The position numbers and the translations under genes were made by a program. Positions 15,283 to 24,601 of a stretch of DNA of 64,000 nucleotides are shown one piece after another (within the stretch, counting starts at the first letter, position 1; every line of letters starts with the position of its first letter). Under the pieces are notes generated by a model. It was not told the origin of the DNA, searched no databases, and saw nothing but the letters and a program-made list of their open reading frames with translations. This DNA is from Bog-473 sp963804055 (lineage in GTDB: Bacteria; Actinomycetota; Acidimicrobiia; Acidimicrobiales; RAAP-2): NCBI GenBank assembly GCA_963804055.1, contig CAWDOU010000001.1, positions 124,001-188,000 on the forward strand, in the 5' to 3' direction.

Positions 15283-16566
15283 ATGGGCACCCGAACATCA
15301 ATCTGGGCCGGAACAGCGGCCTTCGTCACGGCGCTGGGTTCGCTGCTGGTTGCCGGCCCCACGACGGCGGGGGCTGCATCGAGTCCGGCCGATCAGGGCG
15401 TGACGGCGACGACCATCGCCGTCGGCCTGCCGTACGTGAACTTCGAGGCTCTGAAGAGCCTCGGCGTCACGATCAACGACGGCAGCTTTCCCGACGCCTA
15501 CAACGGCGTCATCGGCATGATCAACAAAGCCGGAGGGGTGAACGGCCGTAAGCTCGTGCTCTCGATGGCCGAGATGAACCCGTCGGTGCCGGCCGAGGCA
15601 ACGTCGTCGTGCACGCAGCTCACCGAGGACGACCATGTCTTCGTCGCTATCGCGCCGGTCTTCCCGGACTGCTACCAGCAAACCCACCTCACACCGGTGC
15701 TCATGGGGTCGCTGCCGGGCGCGTTGCCGGCCGACGTGCCTCCCGACTTCTCGCTCGTCCCGCCCAACGCGAACTTTGACCCTCTCCAGCTCGCCGCCTT
15801 CAAGAAGGCCGGGGATTTCAAGGGGAAGAAAGTCGCCATCTTCTACGGCGCCGACTCTGACGCCCCCGAGGTGAAGGTGGTGCAGAACTCGCTCAAGAAA
15901 TTGGGCGTGCCCGTGGCCCTGACCGCGGAGGACAGCGTGCAGGCAACCGACGCGGTGGCGTCCGACCAGGAGGTCCAGTCGATCTCCCAGCGCTTCCAGA
16001 GCGCCGGGGTGAACGTGGTCATCGGTGTCGGCGGCTCCGGCTCGACGACCTGGCCGCGCGCCCAGTTCGACAACCAGAGCACGTACAAGCCGTTGTACAT
16101 CGCGACCGACGAGTCGGCGCTCATCTCATACGTGGAGTCGACCAAGGGTGCCAATCCGTACCTGAAGTACGTCGTGGCGGCTTCGACAGCGCCGACCTTC
16201 TACCAGCAGTGGAAGGACCCGGCGATCCAGAAGTGCGTGTCCGCCGTCAAGAAGGCCTACCCGACGGACACCATCACGCCACCAGTCAACCCGACGAGTC
16301 CGGGGGCCGGCAGCAGCACGGACACGACGTACACCTCGGTCGTCGAGGCATGCCAGTACCTGGCGTTGTTCGACGACATCGCCAAGGCTGCCGGGAAGAA
16401 TCTCACGGTGGCCAGCTTCACCAAGGCGGGCTTCGCGTTGAAGAACGCCGACATCCCCGGCATTGGGCCCGTCTCGTTCGGTCCCGGTCAGCCGTACGCC
16501 ACCGGACCGGTGACGATCTTCAAGTACGACTCCACGAGCGAGACGCTCGTTCCCGCGTCAAGCTAG
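15283..16566 (+). CDS. Substrate-binding protein of a Liv/HAAT-type ABC importer
   Basis: A 427-residue periplasmic-type binding protein of the branched-chain amino acid/amide/urea family. The start at 15283 has an AGGAGGGG site; an upstream ATG at 15205 would put an arginine-rich extension before the signal. Residues 1-31 (WAGTAAFVTALGSLLVAGPTTAGA core) form a signal peptide without a lipobox Cys. The mature part has GVTATTIAVGLPY, GVIGMINKAGGVNGRK and a Venus-flytrap layout. In actinobacteria such proteins often bind aromatic acids, steroids or terpenoid acids as well as amino acids. It follows the GH3 gene and precedes the fused transporter genes. Confidence 0.92.
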   Translation: MGTRTSIWAGTAAFVTALGSLLVAGPTTAGAASSPADQGVTATTIAVGLPYVNFEALKSLGVTINDGSFPDAYNGVIGMINKAGGVNGRKLVLSMAEMNPSVPAEATSSCTQLTEDDHVFVAIAPVFPDCYQQTHLTPVLMGSLPGALPADVPPDFSLVPPNANFDPLQLAAFKKAGDFKGKKVAIFYGADSDAPEVKVVQNSLKKLGVPVALTAEDSVQATDAVASDQEVQSISQRFQSAGVNVVIGVGGSGSTTWPRAQFDNQSTYKPLYIATDESALISYVESTKGANPYLKYVVAASTAPTFYQQWKDPAIQKCVSAVKKAYPTDTITPPVNPTSPGAGSSTDTTYTSVVEACQYLALFDDIAKAAGKNLTVASFTKAGFALKNADIPGIGPVSFGPGQPYATGPVTIFKYDSTSETLVPASS

Positions 16567-16608
16567 GAGTCAACGTGATCCATCCCGGCACCCCCCCAGC
16601 GTGTAGCC

Positions 16609-16624
16609 GAGCCGTCGGCGGCTC
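16609..16624 (+). other. Intercistronic hairpin after the binding-protein gene
   Basis: GAGCCG (16609-16614) and CGGCTC (16619-16624) form a perfect 6-bp stem with loop TCGG, between the binding-protein stop and the MFS-LivF start. Hairpins here often protect the binding-protein mRNA or reduce readthrough into transporter genes; that role is inferred. Confidence 0.4.
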
Positions 16625-16657
16625 CGCGCGGGGGCGGGGCCGGGGACCGGGCATTCG

Positions 16658-18892
16658 ATGAGCGAGGCAACGGTCGGAGGCGCGCCGCCTCCCGGTCCTC
16701 CCGATGACATGAGTGCGGCCGAGCTCGCCCACCTGGTGGTGGACTCGGCAGCGGAGCGCCAGCTGGCGGCTGAATCGATGCCGGAATTCCTGTTCCCCGA
16801 GGACATGCTCCCGGGGGCGGGGGAGGAGCAGATCTCGCTACGCGAGGGGCTGCGCACCTCAGGGGCACGTGCCTTTGTCGTCCTGGCGATCATCGTCACC
16901 CTGGACAACTTGCAGAGTTCCGGGCTCGCCGTCCTTTCCCCCAACATCCAGTCGTCCTTCCACGTCTCGACCGGGGCCATCACCTTCGTGGCGGGAATTT
17001 CGGGTGGGTTCCTCGTCCTGGGCATCCTCCCGATGGGTTGGCTGGCCGATCGCTACCGGCGCCCGCCCATCATCGGCTGGGCCACGGTCGTGTTCGGCCT
17101 GATGGTCGCCGCGACGGGGTTTGCCATCAACATCTTCGTCTTCTTCCTGGCGCGTTTCGGCGCAGGTATCTCGCAGTCGAGCACGAACAGTGTGCACGGT
17201 TCGCTGCTGGCGGACGCCTACCCCATCAACGTGCGCGGGCGGCTCTACGCAGCCATGGGCATGGGGCAGGGCCTGGCGCTGGCGGCCAGCCCGCTCCTGG
17301 TCGGACTCATCGCGACCGAGATCGGCGGACCCAACGGCTGGCGCTGGGCTTTCTACATCCTGGCCGTCCCGATCCTGCTCGTTGCCGTCTTCGCCTTCCG
17401 GATCCCCGAGCCGCCCCGGGGGCAGTTCGAGAAGAAGGACGTGCTCGGAGACGTCCTCGGGGACACGCCCCCGGCCGCGCCGTCGTTCGAGGCGGCCTTC
17501 GAACGAGTCATGCGTATTCGCACGATCAAGACCGTGCTGATCGCCTTCTCGGCCATCGGGTTCGGGCTCTTCACGGGACCCGTGCTGGGCAACCTCTACC
17601 TCAAGGACCAGTTCGGGCTCGACGCCTTCAAGCGCGGCATCATCGGCTCCATCGGGACCGTGGGAGTGCTGGTCACCCTGCCCCTCGTCGGGCGGTACTA
17701 CGACCGCCTCTACCGGAAGGATCCCTCCCGGGCGCTCTCGCTCATCGGCAAGGTTGTCCTGCCCGTCGCCGTGCTGGTGCCCATTCAGTACTTCATGCCC
17801 AATGCGGTCCTCTGGGCCGTCTTCAGCGTGCCCAGCGCCGTTCTCCTCCTGACCGGGTTCTCCATGATCGGGCCGGTGCTGACGTCGGTTGCCCCCTACC
17901 GCCTGCGCGGCATGGTCGGCGCGGTCGGCGGAATTTACGTCTTCTTCATCGGCGCCACGGGAGGCGCAGTGCTTGCGGCCCTCCTCGACAGCGTCTGGGG
18001 CATCCGCCCGACCGTGTTGATCATCATGATCCCCTCCACCATCTTCGGGGGCATCATGATCATCCGGAGTGCCCACTACATCCGCAACGACCTCTCTCTC
18101 GTGGTCGTGGAGCTGCAGGAGGAGATGGAGGAGCACAAGCGCCAGGAGGACGACCCCGAGTCGATCCCGGTCCTCCAGGTGAGCAATGTCGACTTCAGTT
18201 ACGGCCACGTCCAGATTCTCTTCGGGGTCAGCTTCGAGGTGAAGAAGGGAGAGGTCCTCGCACTGCTCGGGACCAACGGGGCCGGGAAGTCGACGGCGCT
18301 CAACGTGGCGTCGGGGCTCGAGGTGCCCGAACGGGGGGTCGTGCGCCTCAACGGTCGGGACATCACCTACACCACGCCCGAGCAGCGATCCCGGCTCGGC
18401 ATCCACCTCTTGCAGGGTGGGAAGGGCGTCTTCGGCCCGATGACGGTGGCGGAGAACCTCGAAATGGGTGGTTTCGTCTACCGCTCCGACAAGGACGAGC
18501 TGCGGCGGCGCACCGACCGGGTTTACGAGCTCTTTCCCGCCCTGAAGGACCGCCGGGGCGAACGGGCCGACTCACTGTCGGGCGGCCAGCAGCAGATGCT
18601 CGCGCTGGCCATTGCCATGCTGCATGACCCGGCCGTCCTGATGATCGACGAGCTCTCCCTCGGGCTCGCCCCGATCATCGTCCAAGAGCTGATTGAGGTG
18701 ATCGACGGCCTGAAGGCCGCCGGGGAGACGCTCATCATCGTCGAGCAGTCTTTGAACGTCGCGGCGGCAATCGCCGACCGGGCCGTCTTCTTGGAGAAGG
18801 GACGTGTACGCTTCGAAGGTCAGATCCGGGACCTGATGGAACGGGACGACCTGGCGCGGGCGGTGTTCCTCGGGGGCTCGGAGGCAGGGTGA
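16658..18892 (+). CDS. MFS transporter fused to a LivF-type ABC ATPase
   Basis: A 744-residue two-part protein. Residues about 70-490 form a 12-helix major facilitator domain (motif A-like GWLADRYRRPP, repeated membrane segments to SAHYIRNDL). Residues about 505-744 are a complete LivF-type ATPase: GTNGAGKST at 538-546, LSGGQ at 640-644, Walker B VLMIDE and the switch-His region replaced by IIVEQS, as is usual in LivF. The join is an acidic linker (VELQEEMEEHKRQEDDPESIP). It overlaps the LivHMG gene by one base. The LivF half should pair with the LivG domain next door. Why an MFS unit is attached is unclear: a second uptake or efflux route, or a membrane anchor. Confidence 0.93.
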   Translation: MSEATVGGAPPPGPPDDMSAAELAHLVVDSAAERQLAAESMPEFLFPEDMLPGAGEEQISLREGLRTSGARAFVVLAIIVTLDNLQSSGLAVLSPNIQSSFHVSTGAITFVAGISGGFLVLGILPMGWLADRYRRPPIIGWATVVFGLMVAATGFAINIFVFFLARFGAGISQSSTNSVHGSLLADAYPINVRGRLYAAMGMGQGLALAASPLLVGLIATEIGGPNGWRWAFYILAVPILLVAVFAFRIPEPPRGQFEKKDVLGDVLGDTPPAAPSFEAAFERVMRIRTIKTVLIAFSAIGFGLFTGPVLGNLYLKDQFGLDAFKRGIIGSIGTVGVLVTLPLVGRYYDRLYRKDPSRALSLIGKVVLPVAVLVPIQYFMPNAVLWAVFSVPSAVLLLTGFSMIGPVLTSVAPYRLRGMVGAVGGIYVFFIGATGGAVLAALLDSVWGIRPTVLIIMIPSTIFGGIMIIRSAHYIRNDLSLVVVELQEEMEEHKRQEDDPESIPVLQVSNVDFSYGHVQILFGVSFEVKKGEVLALLGTNGAGKSTALNVASGLEVPERGVVRLNGRDITYTTPEQRSRLGIHLLQGGKGVFGPMTVAENLEMGGFVYRSDKDELRRRTDRVYELFPALKDRRGERADSLSGGQQQMLALAIAMLHDPAVLMIDELSLGLAPIIVQELIEVIDGLKAAGETLIIVEQSLNVAAAIADRAVFLEKGRVRFEGQIRDLMERDDLARAVFLGGSEAG

Positions 18893-21738
18893 TGCTGGCG
18901 GTCACCTGGTTGAACAGCCAGATCGTCTTCGACGGCATCGTTCAGGGTCTCGGCGTCGCCGTGATCGCCGTCGGCGTGGTGCTGGTCTACCGGGCCACCC
19001 GGATCATCAACTTCGCGGTCGGCAACATGGGCGTGGTCGGGGCCGCCATCCTCTCGTTGTTGGTCGTGCAGTACAACGTGCCGTTCTGGGTCGCTCTCGC
19101 GGTCGCTCTCGTCACGGGACTGGTGTTCGGGGCCGTGGTCGATCTGGCCATCATTCGCCGGCTGCGAAAATCGCCTCGCGTGGTGGTCCTGGTTGCGACC
19201 ATCGGCGTGTCCCAGCTCGCCGCGGCGATCGCCATCAAGATCCCGACGCCGACCGCCGTCAGCATCCACTACCCGAGCGCGATCAACGGGACCTGGACGG
19301 TGGCCGGTGTCACCGTCCGTGGATCGGATGTCTCGATCCTCATAATTGTGCCGATCACGCTGATCGCACTGACGTGGTTCCTGGAGCGGACCACGCTCGG
19401 TCGAACGGTCAAGGCCTGCGCCAGCAACCCGCGGCTCGCGCGCTTGTCCAGCATCAGCCCGAAAATGGTCTCGACTTTGGTCTGGGCACTGGCGGCGGCC
19501 CTGTCCACACTGTCGGTGATCCTGATCGCCGGTCAGAGTGGCGCCGCGGGAGACCTGACGACCCTCGGCCCGCAGACGCTGTCGCTCGCCCTCGTGGCCG
19601 CCGTGATCGGCGGCATGACCTCGTTCAGCCGCACGATCGTCGCCAGTGTGGCCATCGGCCTGCTGCAGAGCGTCGTGAACTTCAACTTCATCGATCAGCC
19701 CGGTCTCATCAACCTCTTGCTCTTGATCATTGTGGTCGTGGCGGTCCTCTTCAACCGGGAGCGGACCGACGAGAGCGAGGTCTTCGCATTCACCCCCAGG
19801 GCGCGCCCGATCCCCGAGCGTCTGCAGACGTCCCGCTGGGCCCGCAACATCAACAAGAGCGGGATCCTCTTCCTCGGAGCGATCGCCATCGTCCTTCCGT
19901 TGATCTTCACCCAGCCGTCGACCCAGCAGACCTTCACCGAGATCCTGGCCTTCGCCATCTGCGCCACCTCGCTGACTGTTCTCACCGGCTGGTTGGGTCA
20001 GTTGTCGCTCGGCCAGATGGCCTTCGCAGGTCTCGGGGCGCTCTTCGCCGCCCGCCTGGTGGAAGGGGGCGTTCCCTTCTGGCTGGCCATCGTGGCGACG
20101 ACCGCCGGCTCGGCGGTGCTCGCCATGGTGCTCGGCCTCAGCTCCTTGCGGGTCAAGGGCCTCTACCTGGCCGTGGTGACCTTCGTCTTCGCCCTGGCCG
20201 CGCAGCAGTACTTCTTCAGCTTGGGAATCCTTAGCGGCGGCTCGTCGGACGGGTCCGACCTCCCGTTCGTCCCGGGCAAGCTCTTCTCGCTCTCGTTCCC
20301 GGGCCAGCGCACGTACTACTACGTGGTCCTCGTCGTTCTGGCCGTGGTGCTCCTGGTGGCCAACCGGTACAGGGACAGTGGCATCGGGCGTTCCATCATG
20401 GCGGTGCGCGACAACGAGAATGCTGCCGCCGCCTATCGGGTCCGGCCGGTCTGGGAGAAGATCCGCGCGTTCGCCATTGCGGGAGCGCTGGCAGGCATGG
20501 GCGGTGCGCTGCTGAGTGGCGCCTACGCCAACGTCGCCTTCGGCGGTCCGGGCAGCTTCTTCATCGTCGATATCTCCTTGAGCCTCGTGGCCATGGTGGT
20601 GATCGGCGGCATGGGATCCGTCACCGCCGCGGTCATCGGCGCCATCTGGGTCATCGGGATCCCCGCGCTCGCTCCCAACAATCAGGTCCTCGGGTTGCTC
20701 ACGTCGAGCATCGGATTGCTGGCCGTCCTGCTCTACTTCCCGCGTGGGCTCATGCAGGTCGCCTACGACGCGCGCGACGCCATCTTGGCCTGGGCCGATC
20801 GCCGATTCGGCAAGGATGTCGTACCCACCACGGCGCGGCCGCCCGCGAAGGCGGCCCTGCCCGAGCCCGAACACCGCGGGGCCGGCGTGCCGACCCTCGC
20901 CGTCTCCGACCTCCGCGTGTCCTTCGGCGGGAACGTCGCGGTCGACGGCGCCACCGTCAGCGTGAGCGAACGCGAGATCGTCGGACTCATCGGGAGCAAC
21001 GGTGCCGGCAAATCGACGCTCATGAACGCGATCGGCGGGTTCGTGCCGTCTTCAGGCTCCGTGCGATTCGGGGAGGAGGAGATCGGCGACAAGTCGCCTT
21101 CCTACCGAGCCGGGTTGGGACTCGGCCGGACGTTCCAGTCGGCCACCCTGTTCCCCGAGTTGACGGTGACCCAGACTCTCCTCGTGGCGCTGGAGGGGAA
21201 GCGCGAGACAGGGTTGCTCTCGACGGCGCTCGCCTTACCGCAGGCCACACGGCGGAGCCGGCACGACCGCGCCGCCGTAGGCGACCTCGTCGACCTACTC
21301 GGCCTGGGGTCCTACCGGGACCACTACATCGCGGACCTCTCGACTGGAACACGGCGGGTCGTCGAGCTGGCCGGTCTGCTGGCGCTCGACGCCAAGGTCC
21401 TCTGCCTCGACGAGCCCACGGCAGGGCTGGCGCAGCGCGAGACCGAGGCCTTCGGTCCGCTCATCGTCACGGTGCGGCGGCAGCTCGACGCATCGGTCCT
21501 CCTGATTGAGCACGACATGCCACTCATCATGGGCATCAGCGATCGGGTGTACTGCCTCGAAGCCGGAAAGGTCATTGCCGAAGGTCATCCGACCGCGGTG
21601 CGCGACAACCCCCGGGTCATCGCCAGCTATCTCGGCACCGACGAGCGGGCCATCAACCGGAGCGGTGTCGAAGGGGACGCGGAGGGGGTCGAGACGACTC
21701 CGTCGACGGCGCTTCGCACCGAGCCCAACCCGGCGTGA
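18892..21738 (+). CDS. LivH-LivM-LivG triple fusion of a branched-chain-type ABC importer
   Basis: One 948-residue chain contains both permeases and one ATPase. LivH spans about 1-300 (VVLVYRATRIINFAVGNMG). LivM spans about 315-630 (TGWLGQLSLGQMAFAGLGA, RDNENAAAAYRV). LivG spans about 665-915 with GSNGAGKST at 701-709, signature LSTGT at 816-820 and Walker B VLCLDE. The LSTGT form of the signature differs from LSGGQ. Together with the neighbouring MFS-LivF and binding protein this makes a complete importer from three genes instead of five. Translation is coupled to the upstream gene through TGATG. Confidence 0.95.
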   Translation: MLAVTWLNSQIVFDGIVQGLGVAVIAVGVVLVYRATRIINFAVGNMGVVGAAILSLLVVQYNVPFWVALAVALVTGLVFGAVVDLAIIRRLRKSPRVVVLVATIGVSQLAAAIAIKIPTPTAVSIHYPSAINGTWTVAGVTVRGSDVSILIIVPITLIALTWFLERTTLGRTVKACASNPRLARLSSISPKMVSTLVWALAAALSTLSVILIAGQSGAAGDLTTLGPQTLSLALVAAVIGGMTSFSRTIVASVAIGLLQSVVNFNFIDQPGLINLLLLIIVVVAVLFNRERTDESEVFAFTPRARPIPERLQTSRWARNINKSGILFLGAIAIVLPLIFTQPSTQQTFTEILAFAICATSLTVLTGWLGQLSLGQMAFAGLGALFAARLVEGGVPFWLAIVATTAGSAVLAMVLGLSSLRVKGLYLAVVTFVFALAAQQYFFSLGILSGGSSDGSDLPFVPGKLFSLSFPGQRTYYYVVLVVLAVVLLVANRYRDSGIGRSIMAVRDNENAAAAYRVRPVWEKIRAFAIAGALAGMGGALLSGAYANVAFGGPGSFFIVDISLSLVAMVVIGGMGSVTAAVIGAIWVIGIPALAPNNQVLGLLTSSIGLLAVLLYFPRGLMQVAYDARDAILAWADRRFGKDVVPTTARPPAKAALPEPEHRGAGVPTLAVSDLRVSFGGNVAVDGATVSVSEREIVGLIGSNGAGKSTLMNAIGGFVPSSGSVRFGEEEIGDKSPSYRAGLGLGRTFQSATLFPELTVTQTLLVALEGKRETGLLSTALALPQATRRSRHDRAAVGDLVDLLGLGSYRDHYIADLSTGTRRVVELAGLLALDAKVLCLDEPTAGLAQRETEAFGPLIVTVRRQLDASVLLIEHDMPLIMGISDRVYCLEAGKVIAEGHPTAVRDNPRVIASYLGTDERAINRSGVEGDAEGVETTPSTALRTEPNPA

Positions 21739-21828
21739 TCAATCCCACGGTCCGGTGCCGACCCGGTCGCCGGTCATTGACGCCGCAGTAACGTCCGGAT
21801 CGATCACCCAGAGAAGAGGGGGCAACAG

Positions 21829-22665
21829 ATGACAGTCGGCATCGTGACGGGGGCGGGCCGCGGCATGGGCGCCGCGTGCGCCGAGCGCATGGCCGAAATG
21901 GTGGATGTCCTCGTCATGGTCGACCGGGACGAGGTGCTCCTGGCCACCCAGGCGGACATGCTGGCGGCCGCCGGTCACCGGGCCCAGGTGGAACCCTTCG
22001 GTCTCGACGTGAAGGATCCCGGTGGGATCGCCCGTCTTGCCGCCCGGGTGGCGGAACTCGGCCCGCTGCGTGCCGTCGCGCACGCCGCCGGGCTCTCGCC
22101 GACCATGGCGGACTGGAGGGAGATCCTCACCGTCAACCTCGTCGGCACGGCGCGGCTCGTGGAGGCCTGCCGCGTGCTGGCGGGCCCGGAGACCGCTGTC
22201 GTGTGCTTCGCGTCGGTGGCGGCCTTGCTCGCCCTCGACCAGGGGGACCTGCCCCCTGACACCGTGCTCGACGACCCGCTGACCGATGGGTTCCTCGAGA
22301 AGATCCGCGAGGCGGTCGGTCCCGAGATCGAGGACCCCGGCCTGGCCTACACGTGGAGCAAGCGCGGTGTGCACCGGCTGGTCCGTCGGGAGGCCGTGCG
22401 CTTCGGACGGGTCGGCGCGCGGATCTGCTCGGTCACCCCCGGCATGATCGACACGCCGATGGGACGCCAGGAGGCGGAGGCCCGTGACACGAGTGCCATG
22501 CTCGTCGACATGTCGCCCATCCACCGGGAAGGGCGTGCGGAGGAGGTGGCGGCCGGAGCGGTCTTCCTCCTGTCGGACGAGGCGAGCTTCATCAGCGGCA
22601 TCGATCTGCCTGTGGACGGTGGTCTCGTGGCGGCCATCCGCGGGCGAGGAGGGATGTCGGCGTGA
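21829..22665 (+). CDS. SDR with 3alpha-HSD-type insertion
   Basis: A 278-residue SDR. TGAGRGMG is at 7-14, D32 after strand 2, serine near 129, and Y174/K178 (YTWSK). The Ser-Tyr distance of about 45 residues marks the insertion typical of 3alpha-hydroxysteroid dehydrogenase/carbonyl reductase, as in the SDR at 4500-5333. It begins 90 bases after the LivHMG stop with an AGAGGGGG site and overlaps the hydrolase gene by 4 bases (GTGA). In the operon it probably oxidises or reduces a ring hydroxyl of the imported compound. The exact substrate is unknown. Confidence 0.9.
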   Translation: MTVGIVTGAGRGMGAACAERMAEMVDVLVMVDRDEVLLATQADMLAAAGHRAQVEPFGLDVKDPGGIARLAARVAELGPLRAVAHAAGLSPTMADWREILTVNLVGTARLVEACRVLAGPETAVVCFASVAALLALDQGDLPPDTVLDDPLTDGFLEKIREAVGPEIEDPGLAYTWSKRGVHRLVRREAVRFGRVGARICSVTPGMIDTPMGRQEAEARDTSAMLVDMSPIHREGRAEEVAAGAVFLLSDEASFISGIDLPVDGGLVAAIRGRGGMSA

Positions 22666-23609
22666 GCGGGGTCGTGGACGTCAAGAGCCTGCTCGACCCG
22701 GAGCTCCGGCCGGTGCTCGACGCGTTCGAAATGCCGACAGTCGACGCCGAAGGCGTCGCCGCCATGCGGTCGGCCTCCTTCGCGTCGCAGGATCTCTCCG
22801 CTGGAGTGGTGCGGACCGAGCATGAGGTCCCGGGCGATCCGCCCGTCCCGGTGCGGGTGCACCGCGCCAAGGATGCGCAGGGGATCCAGCCGGGCATCGT
22901 GACGATTCACGGCGGCGGCTACGTGATCGGCTCCTACGACATGGACAGCCCGCTGCTCGACCGCTGGTGTCCCGCCCTCGACGTGGTCGGCGTGTCCGTC
23001 GAGTACCGCCTGGCGCCCGAGACGCCGTACCCGGGGCCGCTCGAGGACTGCTACGCCGCGCTGCGCTGGACCTACGACAACGCCACCGACCTCGGCATCG
23101 ACGAGGACCGCATCGGTCTCTACGGGCTCAGTGCCGGCGGCGGCCTGGCGGCCGCGCTGGCGTTGCTCGCCCGTGACCGCGGAGAGATTCCGCTGGCGTT
23201 CGTGCTGCTCGACTGCCCCATGCTCGACGACCGCCAGCAGACCCCCTCCATCGGAGCCGAGGGGCTCTACGTGTGGGGCTCAGGGTCCAACGAGTTCGGT
23301 TGGCGCTCCTATCTCGGCGACCTCTACGGCTCCGACGACGTCCCCTCCTACGCCGCCGCGGCCCGCGAGGCCGACCTGAGCGGGCTCCCTCCCACCTGCG
23401 TCGTCGTCGGGGCGATCGACGGGTTCCGGGACGAGGACATCGCGTACGCGCAGCGGCTGAACCAGTCGGGGGTCCCCTGTGAGCTCCACGTGATCGCGGG
23501 GCTCCCGCACGCCTACCTCCTCGTGCCGGGCGCCGCCGCGGTGCAGCTGGCCACGCGCTGCATGGACGACTGGTTGACGCGTCAGCTGGCCGCGTTGCGC
23601 GTTGTCTGA
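22662..23609 (+). CDS. Alpha/beta hydrolase of the hormone-sensitive lipase group
   Basis: A 315-residue esterase-like protein. The oxyanion motif HGGG is at 83-86 and the nucleophile S157 in GLSAGG, with a downstream Asp (AIDGFRDED) and His (GLPHAYLLVPG), completing the HSL-type triad. Such enzymes hydrolyse short acyl esters or lactones. A GTG start overlaps the SDR stop, so the two are translationally coupled. It is the last gene of the GH3-importer operon; an ester or lactone in the imported compound would fit. Confidence 0.93.
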   Translation: MSGVVDVKSLLDPELRPVLDAFEMPTVDAEGVAAMRSASFASQDLSAGVVRTEHEVPGDPPVPVRVHRAKDAQGIQPGIVTIHGGGYVIGSYDMDSPLLDRWCPALDVVGVSVEYRLAPETPYPGPLEDCYAALRWTYDNATDLGIDEDRIGLYGLSAGGGLAAALALLARDRGEIPLAFVLLDCPMLDDRQQTPSIGAEGLYVWGSGSNEFGWRSYLGDLYGSDDVPSYAAAAREADLSGLPPTCVVVGAIDGFRDEDIAYAQRLNQSGVPCELHVIAGLPHAYLLVPGAAAVQLATRCMDDWLTRQLAALRVV

Positions 23610-23636
23610 ACCGGCCTCATCACTGAATCGGCCTGC

Positions 23637-24467
23637 TCAGAGCGCGCCGGCCTTCCCCGAGCGGGCGCGGATCATGGCGTCCTGGACGAACGAGGCCGCC
23701 AGCTGCCCGTCACGGCGGAAGATGTGGCCCTGCCCATAGCTGCGGCCGTTTCCGGCGAACGAGCTCCGCTGCTCCAGCAGGTGCCACTCGGCGGCAGGGC
23801 ACCGCTCGTGGTACGTCAGGGTGTGACTGAGGACTCCCGTGGAGAGCGTCACGTGGGCCTGGGCCTGGCCGATGCCGGCATGTGGGCGCATGGCGGTGCC
23901 GATGAGAAAGCCGTCCGTCGAGTACGCCACGAGGGCCTGATCGGTTGCGGGGTCGTCGGGCGCGCCCACGAAACGAACCCAGGCGTCGAGCTCGGGCGGC
24001 CCGACCAATTCGGGGTCGCTGATGTCGACGTCGTCGACGATGAGGATCTCCCACACGCCCTCGCCGCGCACCGTGCCGCCGGACTCCTCGGGAGAGGTCA
24101 TGGAGCGCGGCGTGTCGGCGTGGCGGATCACGTCGGGCTCCTCAGCGCTGAGGAGGACGAGCGAACGGGTGACCAACGTGTCGCCCTGGCTGATGGTGAC
24201 CGTGCTGCTGGCCACGGACCGCCCGCTGTGCATGCGCTCGACCGCGATCTCGAGCGGCGCGTCCGGGCTGGCGCCGCGGGCGAAGACGGTGTGGATCGTC
24301 TTGACCGCCTTGCCGTCCTGGCCGGCCAGTCCGGCCATGACGGACTGCGCGAGCAGCTGCCCGCCGAACACCACGCCGTGCGTCGAGCTGAGGCTGTTCG
24401 CCCGGTAGCGGTCGGTGCCGACCTCTTCGAGCGTCAGCGCGTCGACGAACGCAGCAATCGTGAACAT
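23637..24467 (-). CDS. Acyl-CoA thioesterase II-type double hotdog protein
   Basis: A 276-residue TesB-like thioesterase with two hotdog halves. The first has GVVFGGQLLAQSVMAG and the second ends in DGQLAASFVQDAMIR, the TesB C-terminal signature. It hydrolyses acyl-CoA to free acid and CoA, often to release stalled intermediates. The start at 24467 has a GGAGGA site. It converges with the hydrolase gene and diverges from the aldehyde dehydrogenase gene across a 260-base gap that holds a strong promoter for the latter. Confidence 0.9.
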   Translation of the reverse strand: MFTIAAFVDALTLEEVGTDRYRANSLSSTHGVVFGGQLLAQSVMAGLAGQDGKAVKTIHTVFARGASPDAPLEIAVERMHSGRSVASSTVTISQGDTLVTRSLVLLSAEEPDVIRHADTPRSMTSPEESGGTVRGEGVWEILIVDDVDISDPELVGPPELDAWVRFVGAPDDPATDQALVAYSTDGFLIGTAMRPHAGIGQAQAHVTLSTGVLSHTLTYHERCPAAEWHLLEQRSSFAGNGRSYGQGHIFRRDGQLAASFVQDAMIRARSGKAGAL

Positions 24468-24601
24468 GATCCTCCTCTGGGCGTGGTCGGCCACCACTGT
24501 TGCATCACCGGCCCGGCGGGTGTCGGTCCGGTGCCGGCCCGGCCTCGGGAACGGGCCGCGGCGCGCCGCGCGAGGCCGAAAACCCGGATCATACCTTCAT
24601 T

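Noticed and set aside
18820..20874. Minus-strand open frame of 684 codons opposite LivHMG
   Set aside because: Its Asp/His/Gln/Arg-rich translation mirrors hydrophobic codons of the permease on the other strand.
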